NCBI GenBank assembly: GCA_023079485.1
Contig: CM041084.1
Span: forward strand, 99,800,467-99,864,466
Direction of reading: 5' to 3'
DNA length: 64,000 bases
From: Archilochus colubris
Taxonomy: Eukaryota; Chordata; Aves; Apodiformes; Trochilidae
Part shown: piece after piece, positions 37,001-49,636 of the stretch
Layout: each line of letters opens with the position of its first letter
How positions within the stretch are numbered: the first letter of the stretch is position 1
Program-made: the position numbers and the translations under genes
Notes under the pieces: model-generated
What the model was told of the DNA's origin: nothing
What the model saw: only the letters and a program-made list of their open reading frames with translations
Database searches by the model: none

Positions 37001-37966
37001 AGGTACTATTTACAAGTTTTGTTTAAATTACAGTGTACTTAGGACCTCAAAGAAATTATTCTTTTAATTGGGCTGTAGCTGCTTTGAAAAAGCATGTTAA
37101 GTTTCAAATGCCAGCAAGGCCAGTGAAATACTTTCTTTAACTCATTCAACCCAAATTTTGGAAGTTATTCTCTCAGAATATATGTAAGGAACATTGTGAC
37201 TAGTGACAGACTGCAGCAAGTGAACAAATGCTTTCCCAGAGCTGGGCTTCTCCCCTAATTACATCCCTTTTAAGGCTAGGTCTGTGTTTGCATCCCATAA
37301 CCCTACAAACAAGCATGCTCTCATAGTAGGTCACAGTATAAGTTACAACATGCCAAATTATGAGACATTTGCAGTTAAACTTTATATTTGCTTTTAAGTG
37401 TGGGGTTTTTGGTTTTTTTTTTGTTTTTTTTCCCAAAATTGGGACAGAAATCCTCCAAATAGGCATGCTCCTTTGTACATTGGGATAAACACAGACTAGG
37501 TATTCAAATGTGTTTTTGACAATTCTAAACCACATCTTTCAATTATCACTGAATTAAAAAACAAAACACAACAATGGTGTGCCATAAATAAGACTTTTGG
37601 CATCCAGAATTACATGATTTAGCCTCTACTTTCCAACATCTGCTTTAGATTGATCAGGAGAGATACTCAATACAAATTAGTTTGAGGTTTAGCAGCTATG
37701 TAAAACATAACTGTGAATCTTGATAATTTCATGGCTCTGAGCCTTCAATTTATGAGCTGTTAGCAACCACAGGGCATTTAGCTGGCGCTCAGTGTTTTGT
37801 TAAGCATGTGCAGGTTTCAGACAACCTTCTGATTTTCCTCCTGATTTCCTTGAACTGGATTATCACACAGGTTACGTTACTTCGGTGAAACTTTTTGTGT
37901 TAGTGACCTGAATGAAAACCATCCACACACAGCTCTGTAGGAAACTGTCTGTGTGAAAAGCAGCTG

Positions 37967-37988
37967 CACACACACATACACACACACA
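37967..37988. repeat. (CA)n dinucleotide repeat
   Basis: About eleven CA units with one T interruption. Confidence 0.9.
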
Positions 37989-39853
37989 GAGAAAGAGCAG
38001 GAGCTGTCAAGTACATTATGAATAAGTTTTACACCTCTTCCAAAGTTCAACTCTTTACTTACAGTGAGCAGGACTCTGCACTGTTGTCTGTCTGCTGCTT
38101 CTCTTCCCTTTAACATCATCAGTCAGACCCAGCACATCACTTTGGTGACAACTGTCTGCCAGGCACCCTGCAGATCATCAGCTCTGCTGGCAAAACTGAC
38201 AAGGCCACAATGCCCTTGGTGTTGACATAGTGTTCACCAAAGACTGGGAGTGTGGTAAAACAATAAGTTTTATGGCTTTTTGCCAGCTGGCAAATGTAAG
38301 CTTTTGTTGGACTTAATCCATATGGATGGTTTGTGGAACTAAACAAAGCCAAATGACACCCTTTCCAGGCCTCAGCTAGAGAGGAGCCAATGTGTGATAA
38401 GTGATCAGTGCAAGAAGTTGTAGTGGGATGTAAAAGTAATAAAGTTCATGGGGATATTGGAAGCCTCTCCTTTAGCTCGTCAAAGGAGAGAGGTGTTGTT
38501 CTGCATGGGTCACCTCCTGGTGACATAAGAACTTGTGAGGAACAGATCCTCCCTTTCACACCCAGGTTCAGCAACACATCTTTTTTCTACAGATTATCTT
38601 CACATAGAAACTGCAGATCCAAACTTGTAAATCCCATCTGTTAGAGGTAGCCCTTGAGGATGTTCTCACAACAGAAGCATACTCATGAACGAGGAATCAC
38701 GTCCCTGTCCCCAGTATGGCTGGTGATGCAAGAGGCTATTTAGGATTTTTTTCTGCTATGGAATAAAGACTGAAATTCTGCTTTCCATCTGTCCTCAGAA
38801 CTGTTCTTAGGAAACTCTTCAGAACAACTACCTTTAAAATCATCAGAGATGGGTATGACAGAGGTTGACTCCAGGTCAACTTTCCCAAGAGCTGAGGGGG
38901 CTCAAAGTTCCTCAGTGGACAAAGATGCAAAACACACTCTAGGAAGAGGAAAGCAAGGCTATGGAGTGAGTCCTTATCTGGGTAGAGTAACGTGTGGGAC
39001 TGAAATACAACCATCATTACATATGGAGAAACTGCAGCCAGAGACAGAAATAACAAGAAATAAAAATTTGTAATATTTATATGATGTCATAACTCTGATG
39101 TTCAGCAGAACATTAGGACTTCTTGCTTAAAACCATGTATCTTAAACATAGCTAGAAAATTAAAAAGCAAACAAAAACAACCTCAAATGAAAGCCCTCAA
39201 ATATATTTAATACATTTTTAAGATGCATCATTGCTGATTAAGACCTTGCTTTTCTCAAAAAATATAGCAAAAGGGGAAGTATAATGAGATGTCATGGAGA
39301 TGTGATTGTTTTTAATTCATTAGAAAGATTAACTGTCAGTGAGATAAATGAATCATCCATAGAGAACTCAAATTGCTATATTTATGTGTGATTGAAAAAA
39401 AAATCGGTCAATAAAAAGTAATTGAAAATGAAAATATTGTTGTAGAACAGTTTTTCAAATTCATGTGACAAAGCAAAAAATAATACATGATGAGTGAAAT
39501 GTGAAGTCTTTCTATTATTGTTTATCTGTTTTATTGTTTTATTGCTTACTTGCAAAGCATCATTTTATCTGTTTCTTATTTAGACATGAGATTAGTGACG
39601 TGGGTACAAAATGGGAAGGTTTTCCAAAGAACGTTTCCTAAAGCTAGGAGCAACAACTTTGTTAAGCTGAAGGAAGACAGGTAGTCTAGAATAGACTTGG
39701 GCATTTGTACCAGAAATTTTGGGGAAAAAAAATACCATCTTCTCAACAGATGGTATATTATGCTTAGCAAGTGAGAAGATGAAAATGAGAGATGATCAAA
39801 ATATCTAGCAAGACTAACTGAGGGATGTGGGAGAAGGAAGTGATAAGCCAACC

Positions 39854-40395
39854 TCCTGCCCCTGTACTCAGCGCTGGTGAGGCCACACCTCGAGTCCTGT
39901 GTCCAGTTCTGGGCCCCTCAGTTCAGGAAGGATATCGAGGTCCTGGAGCAGGTCCAAAGGAGGGCAACCAGGCTGGTGAAAGGACTCGAGCACAGACCCT
40001 GTGAGGAGAGGCTGAGGGAGCTGGGGCTGTTCAGCCTGGAGAAGAGGCGGCTCAGGGGAGACCTCATACTCTCTCTAACTCCCTGAAAGGAGGGTGTAGC
40101 CAGGGGGGGGTTGGGCTCTTTTCCCAGACAACTTTCAACAAGACAAGAGGGCATGGTCTTAAGTTGTGCCAGGGGAGATTTAGGTTGGATATTAGAATTG
40201 CTTTACCTAGAGGGTGATCAGGCATTGGAATGGGCTGCCCAGTGAAGTAGTGGATTCTCCGTCCCTGGAGATATTTAAAAAGAGACTGGATGTGGCACTC
40301 AGTGCCATGGCCTAGCAACTGCAATGGTGGTTCAAGGGTTGGACTCGATGATCTCTGAGGTCCCTTCCAACCCAGCCAATTCTATGATTCTATGA
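39854..40395 (+). mobile_element. CR1 LINE, 5'-truncated (about 540 bp)
   Basis: Starts in the ORF2 C-terminus. The translated segment includes [20 protein letters not shown] and then [19 protein letters not shown], and it breaks at a small indel near 40070 ('CATACTCTCTCTAACTCC'). The 3' UTR has the CACTCAGTGCCATGG block and ends in two ATTCTATG octamers. It shares the short form 'ATATTAGAATTGC' (4 nt shorter than the 24-kb copy) with the copy at 63.5 kb. Low divergence in the ORF2 tail suggests a comparatively young insertion. Confidence 0.96.
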
Positions 40396-43300
40396 AGGGA
40401 ATAAAGTTCCCAAAAGAAAATACCCCAACTTCCCTTTCCCTCCAGTGATGTATTGCTTGTGTGTTAATCTCTCTGACAAGATATTCTCCCTCTTCTCTTA
40501 GCAATTTTGTTTTCTAACACCAAAGTGGAAGATGTGACTGCGAGGCTTGAGATATTACACCTGCAGAATAAACATTAATCAGAAATCAGAAGTTAGGAAA
40601 GAGCAACTCCTGTACTGTACACTGCTGAATAGGTATTTGTGAAGACTCAGTAACTAAGAAGTCTTAAGTGAGGGAAGGGTGTGATGATCCACAGACATGT
40701 AAAATGCTTTACAAGCTCCGAATTTCCATCACTCCATGTACTCACCTCTACAGCCCAGCTATCTAATCAAGATGGTGAGTCCAGGGGAAGCTGCAGAGAG
40801 GGTGTTTTGTTACATTACAGCCCATTGCAGTTGAGTTCTGGAAGATGGCATAGGAAGTTTGAACACAGAACCCACCAGTCAGTGAAAGAACTTTAAAAAG
40901 ACCCTGGGTCCAACACTCCTTTGTGGGGTTGAATCAGAAAATCACAGCGTTTCTAGGAGGTACTTCCAGTGACTAGCCTTACAAATCATCAATATTATGC
41001 TGAATTAACTTGCTTCAAAACCATATACTTTATATAGAACTGCTTTTATATAAGTGATGCTTGTTCTAAATGTCAGAGGCCTGAGTCTGATCACATTCAC
41101 AGCTCGATGAATCAAGAGCACTCCCAGCAAGATCTGCAGTTTTTTAAATGATGAATGAGTGAGTGACAGATTGCATCCTGGGCTCATCCTGGGCGGGGAG
41201 CACGTGACCCATAGCTGATTTTTATTCTTTAATGGTAAAAGGCTTTTTGAAATCCATTTAAGTCTATTAGTGCTCCTAGAAAATTGTGCACTCACTCATT
41301 TTCTCAAAATAAATATCCTGGACTTAATGGAGCGTAGTGTCCCTTCAGTACTCATACCCAAGAACTCCAATTACCCATTATTAAGTTATTAAACTGAACT
41401 GAACGGAAAGAACTGGCACTTACTGGCAGGATCACTCTTCTGAAATGCTCAGTAATAAGCTATGGAAAAATTAGCAAGGGGTTTTAAAACTGCCATCTTC
41501 TACCAGACACTATAATTCTGTTTTCTCTAGCAGTCAGAACATATTTATGAGCACATCTTATTCATGCCCACGTACACACAGAGGAATACACACATAGAGG
41601 TCCACCTGAGCTGTCACAGACTGAGCTGGCAGGGGATTTCAGCAAGCCAGCTCACACTAGAGCATGTTGTAGGCTGGTTCCTGCAGCATCTCCCCCATAA
41701 AGACTTTGCCCTCTCCAGAAGCCTCTAAAATACCTTAAAAAAAATCAGGTAGCATATAGGGCTCTACAGACCATAAGATGTAAAGCAAAAACCTCCCTGA
41801 GCCTCCCCTGACAGCATATTTTGATAAGAAGTGAATCAACACTGGAGCTTCTTTCTGTTCATTGTTACATTTGGTACATGGGGAAGGTGGTAGGGGGACA
41901 AGTCTGACATTGTAAACTTGCTCATTCTTGTAAGGTGATGTGATACAGAAACTTGGGGTTTCCAAATAAAATGCTGGGGGCACCGTTATAAAATGGTTCA
42001 GGGATGTGCAGGCACCACAGATGGTCATCTAACACTTCATTTGCTTACGATACCAAAGAATAATTAAGTTATTGACTTCAAATCTAACCTATTCAGTCCA
42101 CTTGCTCTATGCCTTTTAGAGTTGGCAGTTCAAAACCACAGCCAACCTTTGTGATCTGTGCTTCACAATGTAGATTTCTGGTGAAGCAGTGCCTTCATTG
42201 TTTTGTCTGCAGTGTTGATATCCATTTTTATATATTTAATTTATTTTATTGCTCTATACATTTTTGTTTTCTGGCATTGATTTTATAGGTGACATACATG
42301 CCTTGAGTTATGACTGAGTTGCCTCCTCACTCATTCCCTAATGCATGCATTAAAAGCACATGTCTGGGTCTGCTTGCTCAAAATTGCCACAGCATGGAGT
42401 GCAAAGAGCAAATAAAAAGTTAATTAATTATGCAGAGCTGATGGTGGAGCTAAGCCAGAGCTACTACCCCTCTCCACTTTCAGCAGCACAATGCAGTTCA
42501 TCTCCATGGAGTTTCATCATCAGTGAGCCCAGGAAGAAAACAGGGTATCATAAAATAGAAGCTTATTTCATACCATATAAAGTTGCAAGGAGTTCACAAT
42601 GGCTGTGCTGATCGCACCAATAAGTAGTTACAGATTTATGACTGCAAATACGTTTTTTTTCCACTCACAGATGAGCTCAGCACCCATTTAATGCAATGCT
42701 ACTATGGGCCATTGCAGCCCGGTGTGATGTACACAGGGTTAATATGTTCACCTGCCTGATGGAATGTAAAACACTGAACCCTTTCATGCATCTTCATGTG
42801 AGGATCTGGCTAAAGCTACACTTCCAAAATATCATGCCTAAGATTTGATACCTGAACCCCTGTTTAGAAGATTTATATATCAGCAATCTGATTGCAGACC
42901 TGCTGGGCACTTACCATCTTTTTGCTACTACTGAAATGGAACTGTGTTCATGTAACATGGTCTGCATGTCTGGGGCTTTTAGGGATTTGTTTGGATTGTG
43001 CCATTCCAGGATAGGATAGGGATACTGGCTTGAGAGTGAACTGTCAGGTAAAAATTGAGATGGATTTCTCAACTTTTCTTCCTCCGTTCCAAACACAGAA
43101 ATCAATGAAAAACATTTGATAGCTTTTTAAGTCGGAACTTATGACAATCATAACCAGAGTATCACACAATAATGGAAATTACATGTGGCCATTTCAAATC
43201 TGGACAAAGATAAATGCACATTCACTTACTGAAGAATGTGGATTTATTGTTCCATACTCTCAGACATTAACATCATGGAAAGAGAAACCCTCTCCTACAG

Positions 43301-44754
43301 TAAAAAACATACAGCTATTCAAGTGACCTTTATATTTAGTAGGCATCAGTTCAGCTGGAGGATAGCAAGCATTAACTTTCTAGATTGGAAACAGGAAATC
43401 TGAGACATTATAAAAATGCTTACCTTTTTCTTACATACCCTGTATACAGAAGTGTAGAATATTATTTATTAAGTACTAAAATCCCTAATTTTTTTCAGAG
43501 AGTCCTTATTAATTGGTGTTTAACGAAACATTTTATGTTACAGATGTTTACAAAAAAAATATCTGTCACGCCTCTCCTGAGGCAAACATGTCCAAATGTT
43601 AGTGACAGCAGACAAGCATTTTTTGGAGATAAATTGTAAAACAGAATGATTATCACAACTATTCTGCATTTTCAGTTGTAAGCCACATGGGTTTCGATTA
43701 GGAAGGGAAGAAATTAAATAAAAATACTCTAGATGTTAAAGAAAACCATTTTTTCCCTGTAGGGTATCCATCTACACAATCTTTCTTAATGCTTTCCTTT
43801 TATAGATATTTCTGAGCTTCTCAGTTTCTTATTCCATTTGATTAATCTTTGCCTGTACCATGTTTCTCCATTTTACTGGATGTATTAAGATTTTCCACAT
43901 GTCTCTGAGGGTTTTTGCCTCTGTCCTTTCGGATCAGAAGTCTACATGGATCGATAAACAGAGTATCTGTTTCTCCTCTTTGCTGCTTTTTTTTTTTTCT
44001 CAAGCACTTTTCAGAGTACCAAGGAGAAATGCTAAGGAGTATAGATTGAAGGACGATTAGTTTCCTGCATAGCTTTTGCCTCTGCTATGCCAGTAACTCT
44101 GTTCTTGCTGTCTTCATTGTAATGACAGTAAGAAGCTCAGTTCTTTGCAACCTTGAATCCTGTGCAGATGCTTAATGCCCTGGCAAAAAAACGTTTCAAT
44201 CACAACGAATGAAAACTGCTATGTGAGGTGCAAGCAGTGGAAAGAACTTATTTCCACCGAAAACGCCTTTCTTTATTTTTGGTTTATGGTATCGTTGTGC
44301 TGGATACTGGATACTGCAGATCCTGGATTACTCAGCGGTGCCACGGAGCATTCCTGAAGGAGCATCCACAGGGTTTCTGGAGACCACAGGGAGTACAGCC
44401 TGCAGAAACCTGTGACCTCCATGGGGTATTCGCACTCATGCCCATCTCTTGGACCATGGCAGCAGCTACAGAGACCCCGGCCAGGCTGTCAGGGCTCAAG
44501 AGTTGATTTAGTGATGAAAAAAGCATAGTACTTTTTACAAAAGTACTCCCTCCTCATAGGAAAATTGCCATCTTCATTCCTCCCACCCTGGCTGCATCTT
44601 CAGTCGAGTGCTCTAATCACTCTCCTCTCTCTAGTCAGGCCTTTGAAAAACGCGAAATGTTCATCACCTGAGCCCGGAAAAACAAACACACAACCAAACC
44701 CCAAACTCAAACCCAACATATTTTGATGTTAGGCAACCTGGCTGTTGCTAGAAG
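40396..44754. other. Unique non-coding stretch
   Basis: No gene or transposon recognised. It contains the perfect palindrome TAATGCATGCATTA (42339-42352) and a short T run near 43990. The last few hundred bases (44160-44750) become less AT-rich toward the CpG island. Confidence 0.5.
42339..42352. promoter_or_regulatory. Perfect 14-bp palindrome with homeodomain-type half-sites
   Basis: TAATGCATGCATTA has TAAT/ATTA at its ends and overlapping ATGCAT cores, which resemble POU/homeodomain sites. A 13-bp match, TAATGCATGCATT, occurs at 9101-9113. This is motif evidence only. Confidence 0.25.
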
Positions 44755-45095
44755 CCCTTCAGCCGGGGCCATCCCGCCCGCTGGAAAGCACCCGGGGGGT
44801 AAGGGGGGGATGCTGACCCGGGGACTCTGCCCTGCCTTTCTCTTCCTCCGCAGGCAGCATTCTGCTGTTCATCCCGGCAGCTCGCTCCCCGCACGGAGCT
44901 CTGCTTCGGCCCCGCACTCTCCCGCCCGCCCCGTCCCCTGCTCGCCCCGTCCCCGCGTCTCCGTGCCGACACAAGATGGCGCCGCAGCCGCGCCCCCGCC
45001 GTACGCTGTCAGGTGGCGGCCGTGCCATTGTCAGCCGCTGCCAGGGTCACTGCTCAGGCCTGACAAGCGCTCAGGGGGATCGCCTGAAAAGGACG
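44755..45095. promoter_or_regulatory. CpG island, probable promoter
   Basis: I count about 34 CpGs within about 340 bp, in a window that is otherwise strongly CpG-depleted, and the GC content is high. Promoter-type motifs are grouped here: a pyrimidine-rich TOP-like tract (about 44835-44850), a series of GC boxes (44921-44953) and a YY1-like AAGATGGCG (44973-44981). YY1 sites of this form usually lie just downstream of the start site in sense orientation, so I favour plus-strand transcription from about 44.85-44.97 kb. A donor-like GGGGTAAGG occurs at 44796-44804. I recognise no first exon, so the gene is unknown. It could be a protein-coding gene leaving the window, a lncRNA or an orphan island. 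Confidence 0.65.
44921..44953 (-). promoter_or_regulatory. GC-box cluster with G-quadruplex potential
   Basis: The plus strand has six runs of three or four C separated mostly by one or two bases (44921-44923, 44925-44927, 44929-44932, 44935-44938, 44944-44947, 44950-44953). On the minus strand the first four give a G3+N1-2 four-run G-quadruplex motif, and GGGCGGG boxes suit SP/KLF factors. Confidence 0.6.
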
Positions 45096-46179
45096 ACATA
45101 CAAACTCCACACAAATTCAGGCACTGGAGTGTGTTTTTTTTGTTTGATTGGTTGGTTTTTTTAATGGCGGGTACAGCCGTGGTCCCAAGCAAGGGAAATG
45201 GCGGCCTGACTCAAAAACACAGGTCCAGTGCTATGGCCTCCAATGGTTTTCCTCCAGGAGGGAGGCGGATGCCAGCAACACAAATATCCCCACTTTCGAG
45301 GGACAGTCTGGGTGCTGGGTTTCACTCGGGGTGAAAATGGATGGATGTCCTCTGCTGGGTTTTGGTCTGTGCTTCTCAGCTACTCCCCTTGCAGATGGCT
45401 CGTAAGGTCTGAGGCACTTCCAGGTGGGAATTGGGAACTGGGGACTTAGGTTTGCAAAAAGAAAAGAGCAAAGCTTATTTTGCCCCTGGAGGCAGCTTCT
45501 TCCCATGGGCTAGGACTTGGAGAAGCTGCTGGAGGAGTTTTGTGTCATGAGTAACAGTGGGTCACCCATCTGTCCTCTTGGGAATCACCTGAGGAGTGGA
45601 AGAAACCAAGGAGGAAAGGTGTGGTAAGGGCATTTCAGCTGATACGCACTCACTGGACTGATGCAGATTAAGAAGCAGTCCAGCATTGCGTATGTGAAGT
45701 GATATATATAATGTATTCTGAGGATATTACTAAAGTTTAAATACAGTGGAAAAAAAGATTAAGCTTTTTTTTTAAAGAGCTTTCACCTTTGTATGCTTCT
45801 GTGCCTACGAACACAGGCAAAGTAAGGCCTCACAAAATCTTTTGCGGGGAGCGAAAACCAAGAATCACTCAGAATAAACCTCTGCACTTCCCTACTGAGT
45901 TTGTTTTTCTTAAATCTGTTAGGTAAAAACCTAGGTGAAGTTTGCTGTGGTGTCTCTGCTTCTTCAAAATCTCTTAACTGTGGAGAGAGGGAAGGAATGA
46001 AGGGGAGAGGGGCTGTATAATGCTTCACATGGCAGGGATGGTGTATGGGCAAGGTGGGGGTGCAGAAGGAAAGGGACTCTTCATCAGAGGGATTTTGTTG
46101 TTTCCCGGTGACTTTTAGGAAGCAGGGAGCAGCGATGCCCGGGATGTGAGCTGAGGAGGATTGACACCAGGTTTCCTGC

Positions 46180-46190
46180 TGCTGAGTCAC
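46180..46190 (+). promoter_or_regulatory. NF-E2/half-MARE-like site
   Basis: TGCTGAGTCAC is a full match to the NF-E2 consensus TGCTGAGTCAY and includes an AP-1 core. It lies 1.2 kb downstream of the CpG island. Motif evidence only. Confidence 0.25.
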
Positions 46191-49100
46191 TGCCCTGCCA
46201 TGCCTGGCACTGGGAGCTGGGCAACCGGGCAGGACGTGTATAAATAAATTCACCAATGACTCCACGGATGTGCACTCCTCTGATAACAACATGGTTGAAG
46301 CTGTTGTCCCTGTGCCAGCAAAATCGGAGAATGTGAATTTGAATGTGGGCTGGAGATATAAAAAAATGTGATACTGTCGTGGGGAAAGGCCAGCATGAGC
46401 TGAAATCGGCCATAAGCAATTCATGGCCATTTCCAGAAAGAGCCTGGCTGACAATAACGTTCTTTTCTTCCCTTCCCTCCCCTCAACACAAAAATATCTC
46501 CTTCAGCTGTGCAGATCTCCAAAGGAGCCAAGGCTGGAGAAATGGTAGTAGCTGCAGATTATGTTTCCATTTGGCAAGGGTGGGGCAGCGCCTGGAGCTG
46601 GGTTGTGTCAGTCAGACTGAGAAAGCAGAACAAAGCACCACAACAAAGAATTCTGCTGTGTTTTGGGGAAAGCACTGTTTGTTCCTGACTGCTGGGCTCC
46701 TGGTGAGGAGAAAACCCCAAGAGAAGCTTAGAAGTCCTTTAAGAAAGGTCTTAAGAGGTTTTGGGGTTTTTTTGGTGTTTTTCAACCCTGCAAGTTATTG
46801 TCATTAACAGGCTACTTGTGCGTGATGGAACTTGCCTAAATAGTAGTTTGTTTTTTAGATATTGTTATACTTGGCTGGAAAAGGAGTACATAGTTATGGA
46901 TCTAGTTATGTTTCACATAATTATGCTAAACAACATGATCAAGACTATGGACAGTGAACGTAGCAAGGTATCAATATGGAGCCATGCCTCTGGTGTATCA
47001 CTGCACAGTCCTCTTTCAGCCCTCTCCCCCAAGAGTTTCTGTTTCAGCCACAGGTCAAATCATGGAAGAAAATCTTTGTGTGCTCTTTCAAGGCATCATC
47101 AAAGACTTCTACTGCATTGTCAAAGGAGGGCAGTCTCAAGTAAAGCAAAAGAATTAAACAAACCCCTAGAAACCTGAGTGTTTATGAAAAATCCTAGTAT
47201 GGATGGTCTGTCTGGTGGTGAAAAGTCCTTTTCTGTACAAGGCACAGATACATTTTCCATAGCAATAGGAATGAATGGGCTCCCCTCCTGCCCCTGTGAG
47301 TGCTTTTCTAGAAGAGAGTGAAACAACAATGGAAAATCATAATGGTTAAAGCATGATACATAGCAGAGATGAGAGATAGGCTGATATTCTATTGAAAGGA
47401 ACAGTAAATAATAAAAAAGGCTATTAACAAACATGAAAAACTTAGACTTTTCTGTAGCTGATAGATAACAATAAGAGTACCCCGAGGATAAAGGTAGGAC
47501 AAAGCAATGAGTCTTTTCATAGCAGTATGTCTTTTTGTAGTATAAGAGGAAACAAAGCACAGTAAAAATCCCTCAGAAGACAAGGTGTCTGTATATGTTA
47601 TTAATGCAGGAAGAAGAATTCAAAATGTCTCTGGCCCCAAAGAGATATCTGTGTGCATCATGTGTCTGCTAAGAATAAGGACAAGAAAGGCAAACTGCTG
47701 AATAGTGCAAGGAATAATGGATGAATAAAAAAACCTAGACATAAATCTGCTCGTAGGATGAAGTATGAGGCAGAAGTCGCCACTTGCTAAAATTAAACCA
47801 GTGAATCTGAACATTAAGTATGTCTCTAGTGCACCTTACTTGATTCACTGAGAATACACTTCAGATGTAGTTGACAAATGGTGTTTATTAGTGGGCTGAT
47901 AGACAGGATTTGAACAGAGAGAGGAAAAGAAAGCAAATGATTGACAGCACTAAATATTTTTCATAGTCGTTTCTGTAGGACACTGTAACTTAGTATATGC
48001 ATTCCACACATGTGCTGCCCAATGCTTCATAAGAAGAGGCAGCAAAAACCTCCACTCCTCCAGCCTCAGCAGCTCTGTGCCCGCCCTAGGGAGCAGCTGC
48101 TAGAGCTGTGCCTCATTTTTGGTGCAATCTGCACTTTGCCACTCAGTTACTACATCAGTTTGTGGTGCAGTGACCACTAGGACTTGGATGACCTCAAATA
48201 GTTTGAGCAGCCCCAAATGAATATCATAATGTAGGCAAGATATATATATGTATCTTGTTTAAGGCATTTGTTGACATCCACGAATTTATTTTAAAATAAA
48301 TGTTTTATTTACACTAAAGGACAATGCTAATTAAAAAAAATTAAACATATATATATATAGGGCACGGATGAGAAGACAAGAGAGCCTGGGGAAAAACTGA
48401 AATGCAAACTGTTAGATTCTATGCCAGTAATTCAGACCTTATCTCAAATAAATGTAAACAGTCAAAGCCTGCTGTAGGTGTATACAGATGTCATATTGCT
48501 CTGTGAGGTGCTTTGCTTCTTGTATTGTTTCTGCTAACGACAACTTTTAGAGACAAGACAACAAACAAAACCAGTTGTTTTGGGGGTGACCACATTCTTA
48601 GAACCATACTAGGTGCCTGTTTACTGAGGCAGTCAGGGTGGAACCTGTTTTTTCAGTGCAAGAGTATCCTAGTGCTTGTTGAGTACAAGATGGTTTCCAT
48701 TTTAAAAGAATTCCCAGGCCTGAGTGATGCTTTTTTGTGGCATTGTGGTGTTGCCCTGAAGGTGGGTTCTTTCAGCTGGTGTGCAAGAAAATTCACATAC
48801 AGAGTTATGTGCTTTAATCTCAAGTTCTGTGCAGAAAAGGAAGGAGGGTGGTATTCCATAAAGCAAGTTCAATACACAGAAATATGAAAAATAACTTTAT
48901 CCCTAATTATATTCTATCACTTTCATACATGATTGATTAACTAGCTCCTTGCTTCCATTTAAAGTGGCAATGCTTAAAAATCTCACAACTCGTGCTTAAA
49001 GAGTAGGGAGCTTTTTGTTAGTAGGGGTCTCTCTAGCCTATGGGTGGGTGTTTTACTCTGCTAATAATACATTAATATGTTGATGGTTTGTTAATGCACT

Positions 49101-49595
49101 GAATCAAATTACTCAGTGTTTTCTGCCTAGTGCCTCAAGGCTATAACCAAGATAAGTTGTAGACAGTATTCCTTTCCATCCCTTTCAGGAAAGGGCTGTC
49201 TCAAGGACAGGCTGTTGAGTGTTTGGGACATGTTTCTCTGTAATTGGGATGTGTTTTTCTCCAGTTCTTCTGTTTCACTGTTATGTAAGCTCTAGCTGTT
49301 TGGGTTTTTTTCCCCTGCCTGTTTCTTTTGTTCTCTTTCATGTGATTTTTTTCCCCAAATGTGGTTTTTCCCCCATCATCTTATTTTTTTGAGTGAATAA
49401 CTGATATCAGTGACGGAAGACCTTCCATGATGCTATGTCCTCTCTCTCTCTGTCTTCCACCTAGCAAGGCAAAGTTTTCCATCCTGGTTTCTCCATCAAG
49501 AAAGATGCAGAAAGTGAGAGCTTGTAGGCATGTCTGTCTCTGGATTTCTTAAGACACTGTCTCACCTGTAACTGGCAATTTATTAATGCAAATTG

Positions 49596-49636
49596 CCCCC
49601 TCCCCCCCCCTTTTTTTTTTCTTTTCTTCTTTTTCT
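49596..49636. repeat. 41-nt polypyrimidine tract
   Basis: Forty-one consecutive pyrimidines on the plus strand: a C-rich part with a C9 run, then T10 and a mixed CT tail. Such tracts can form triplex DNA, but no mirror symmetry long enough for a stable H-DNA is obvious. Confidence 0.85.

Larger units (their letters stand above)
33586..39853. other. Unique non-coding stretch with short repeats
   Basis: Holds the E-box palindrome (33980-34003), a 7-bp hairpin ATGAAGC/GCTTCAT (36841-36863), a G/T-only tract (about 37398-37431) and a short CA repeat (37967-37988). No gene or large transposon was recognised. Confidence 0.5.

Noticed and set aside
44723..45334. 203-codon plus-strand open frame over the CpG island
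   Set aside because: GC-rich DNA lacks stop codons by composition. Several other frames are open over the same bases, and the peptide is proline/serine/arginine-rich with no domain.
45783..46454. 223-codon minus-strand open frame, the longest in the window
   Set aside because: No recognisable domain, and a second minus-strand frame is open over much of the same span. I see no evidence that either is translated, but this one deserves a homology search before final dismissal.
48284..48301. 18-bp perfect palindrome of A and T
   Set aside because: In a locally very AT-rich region, such two-letter palindromes are expected by chance.
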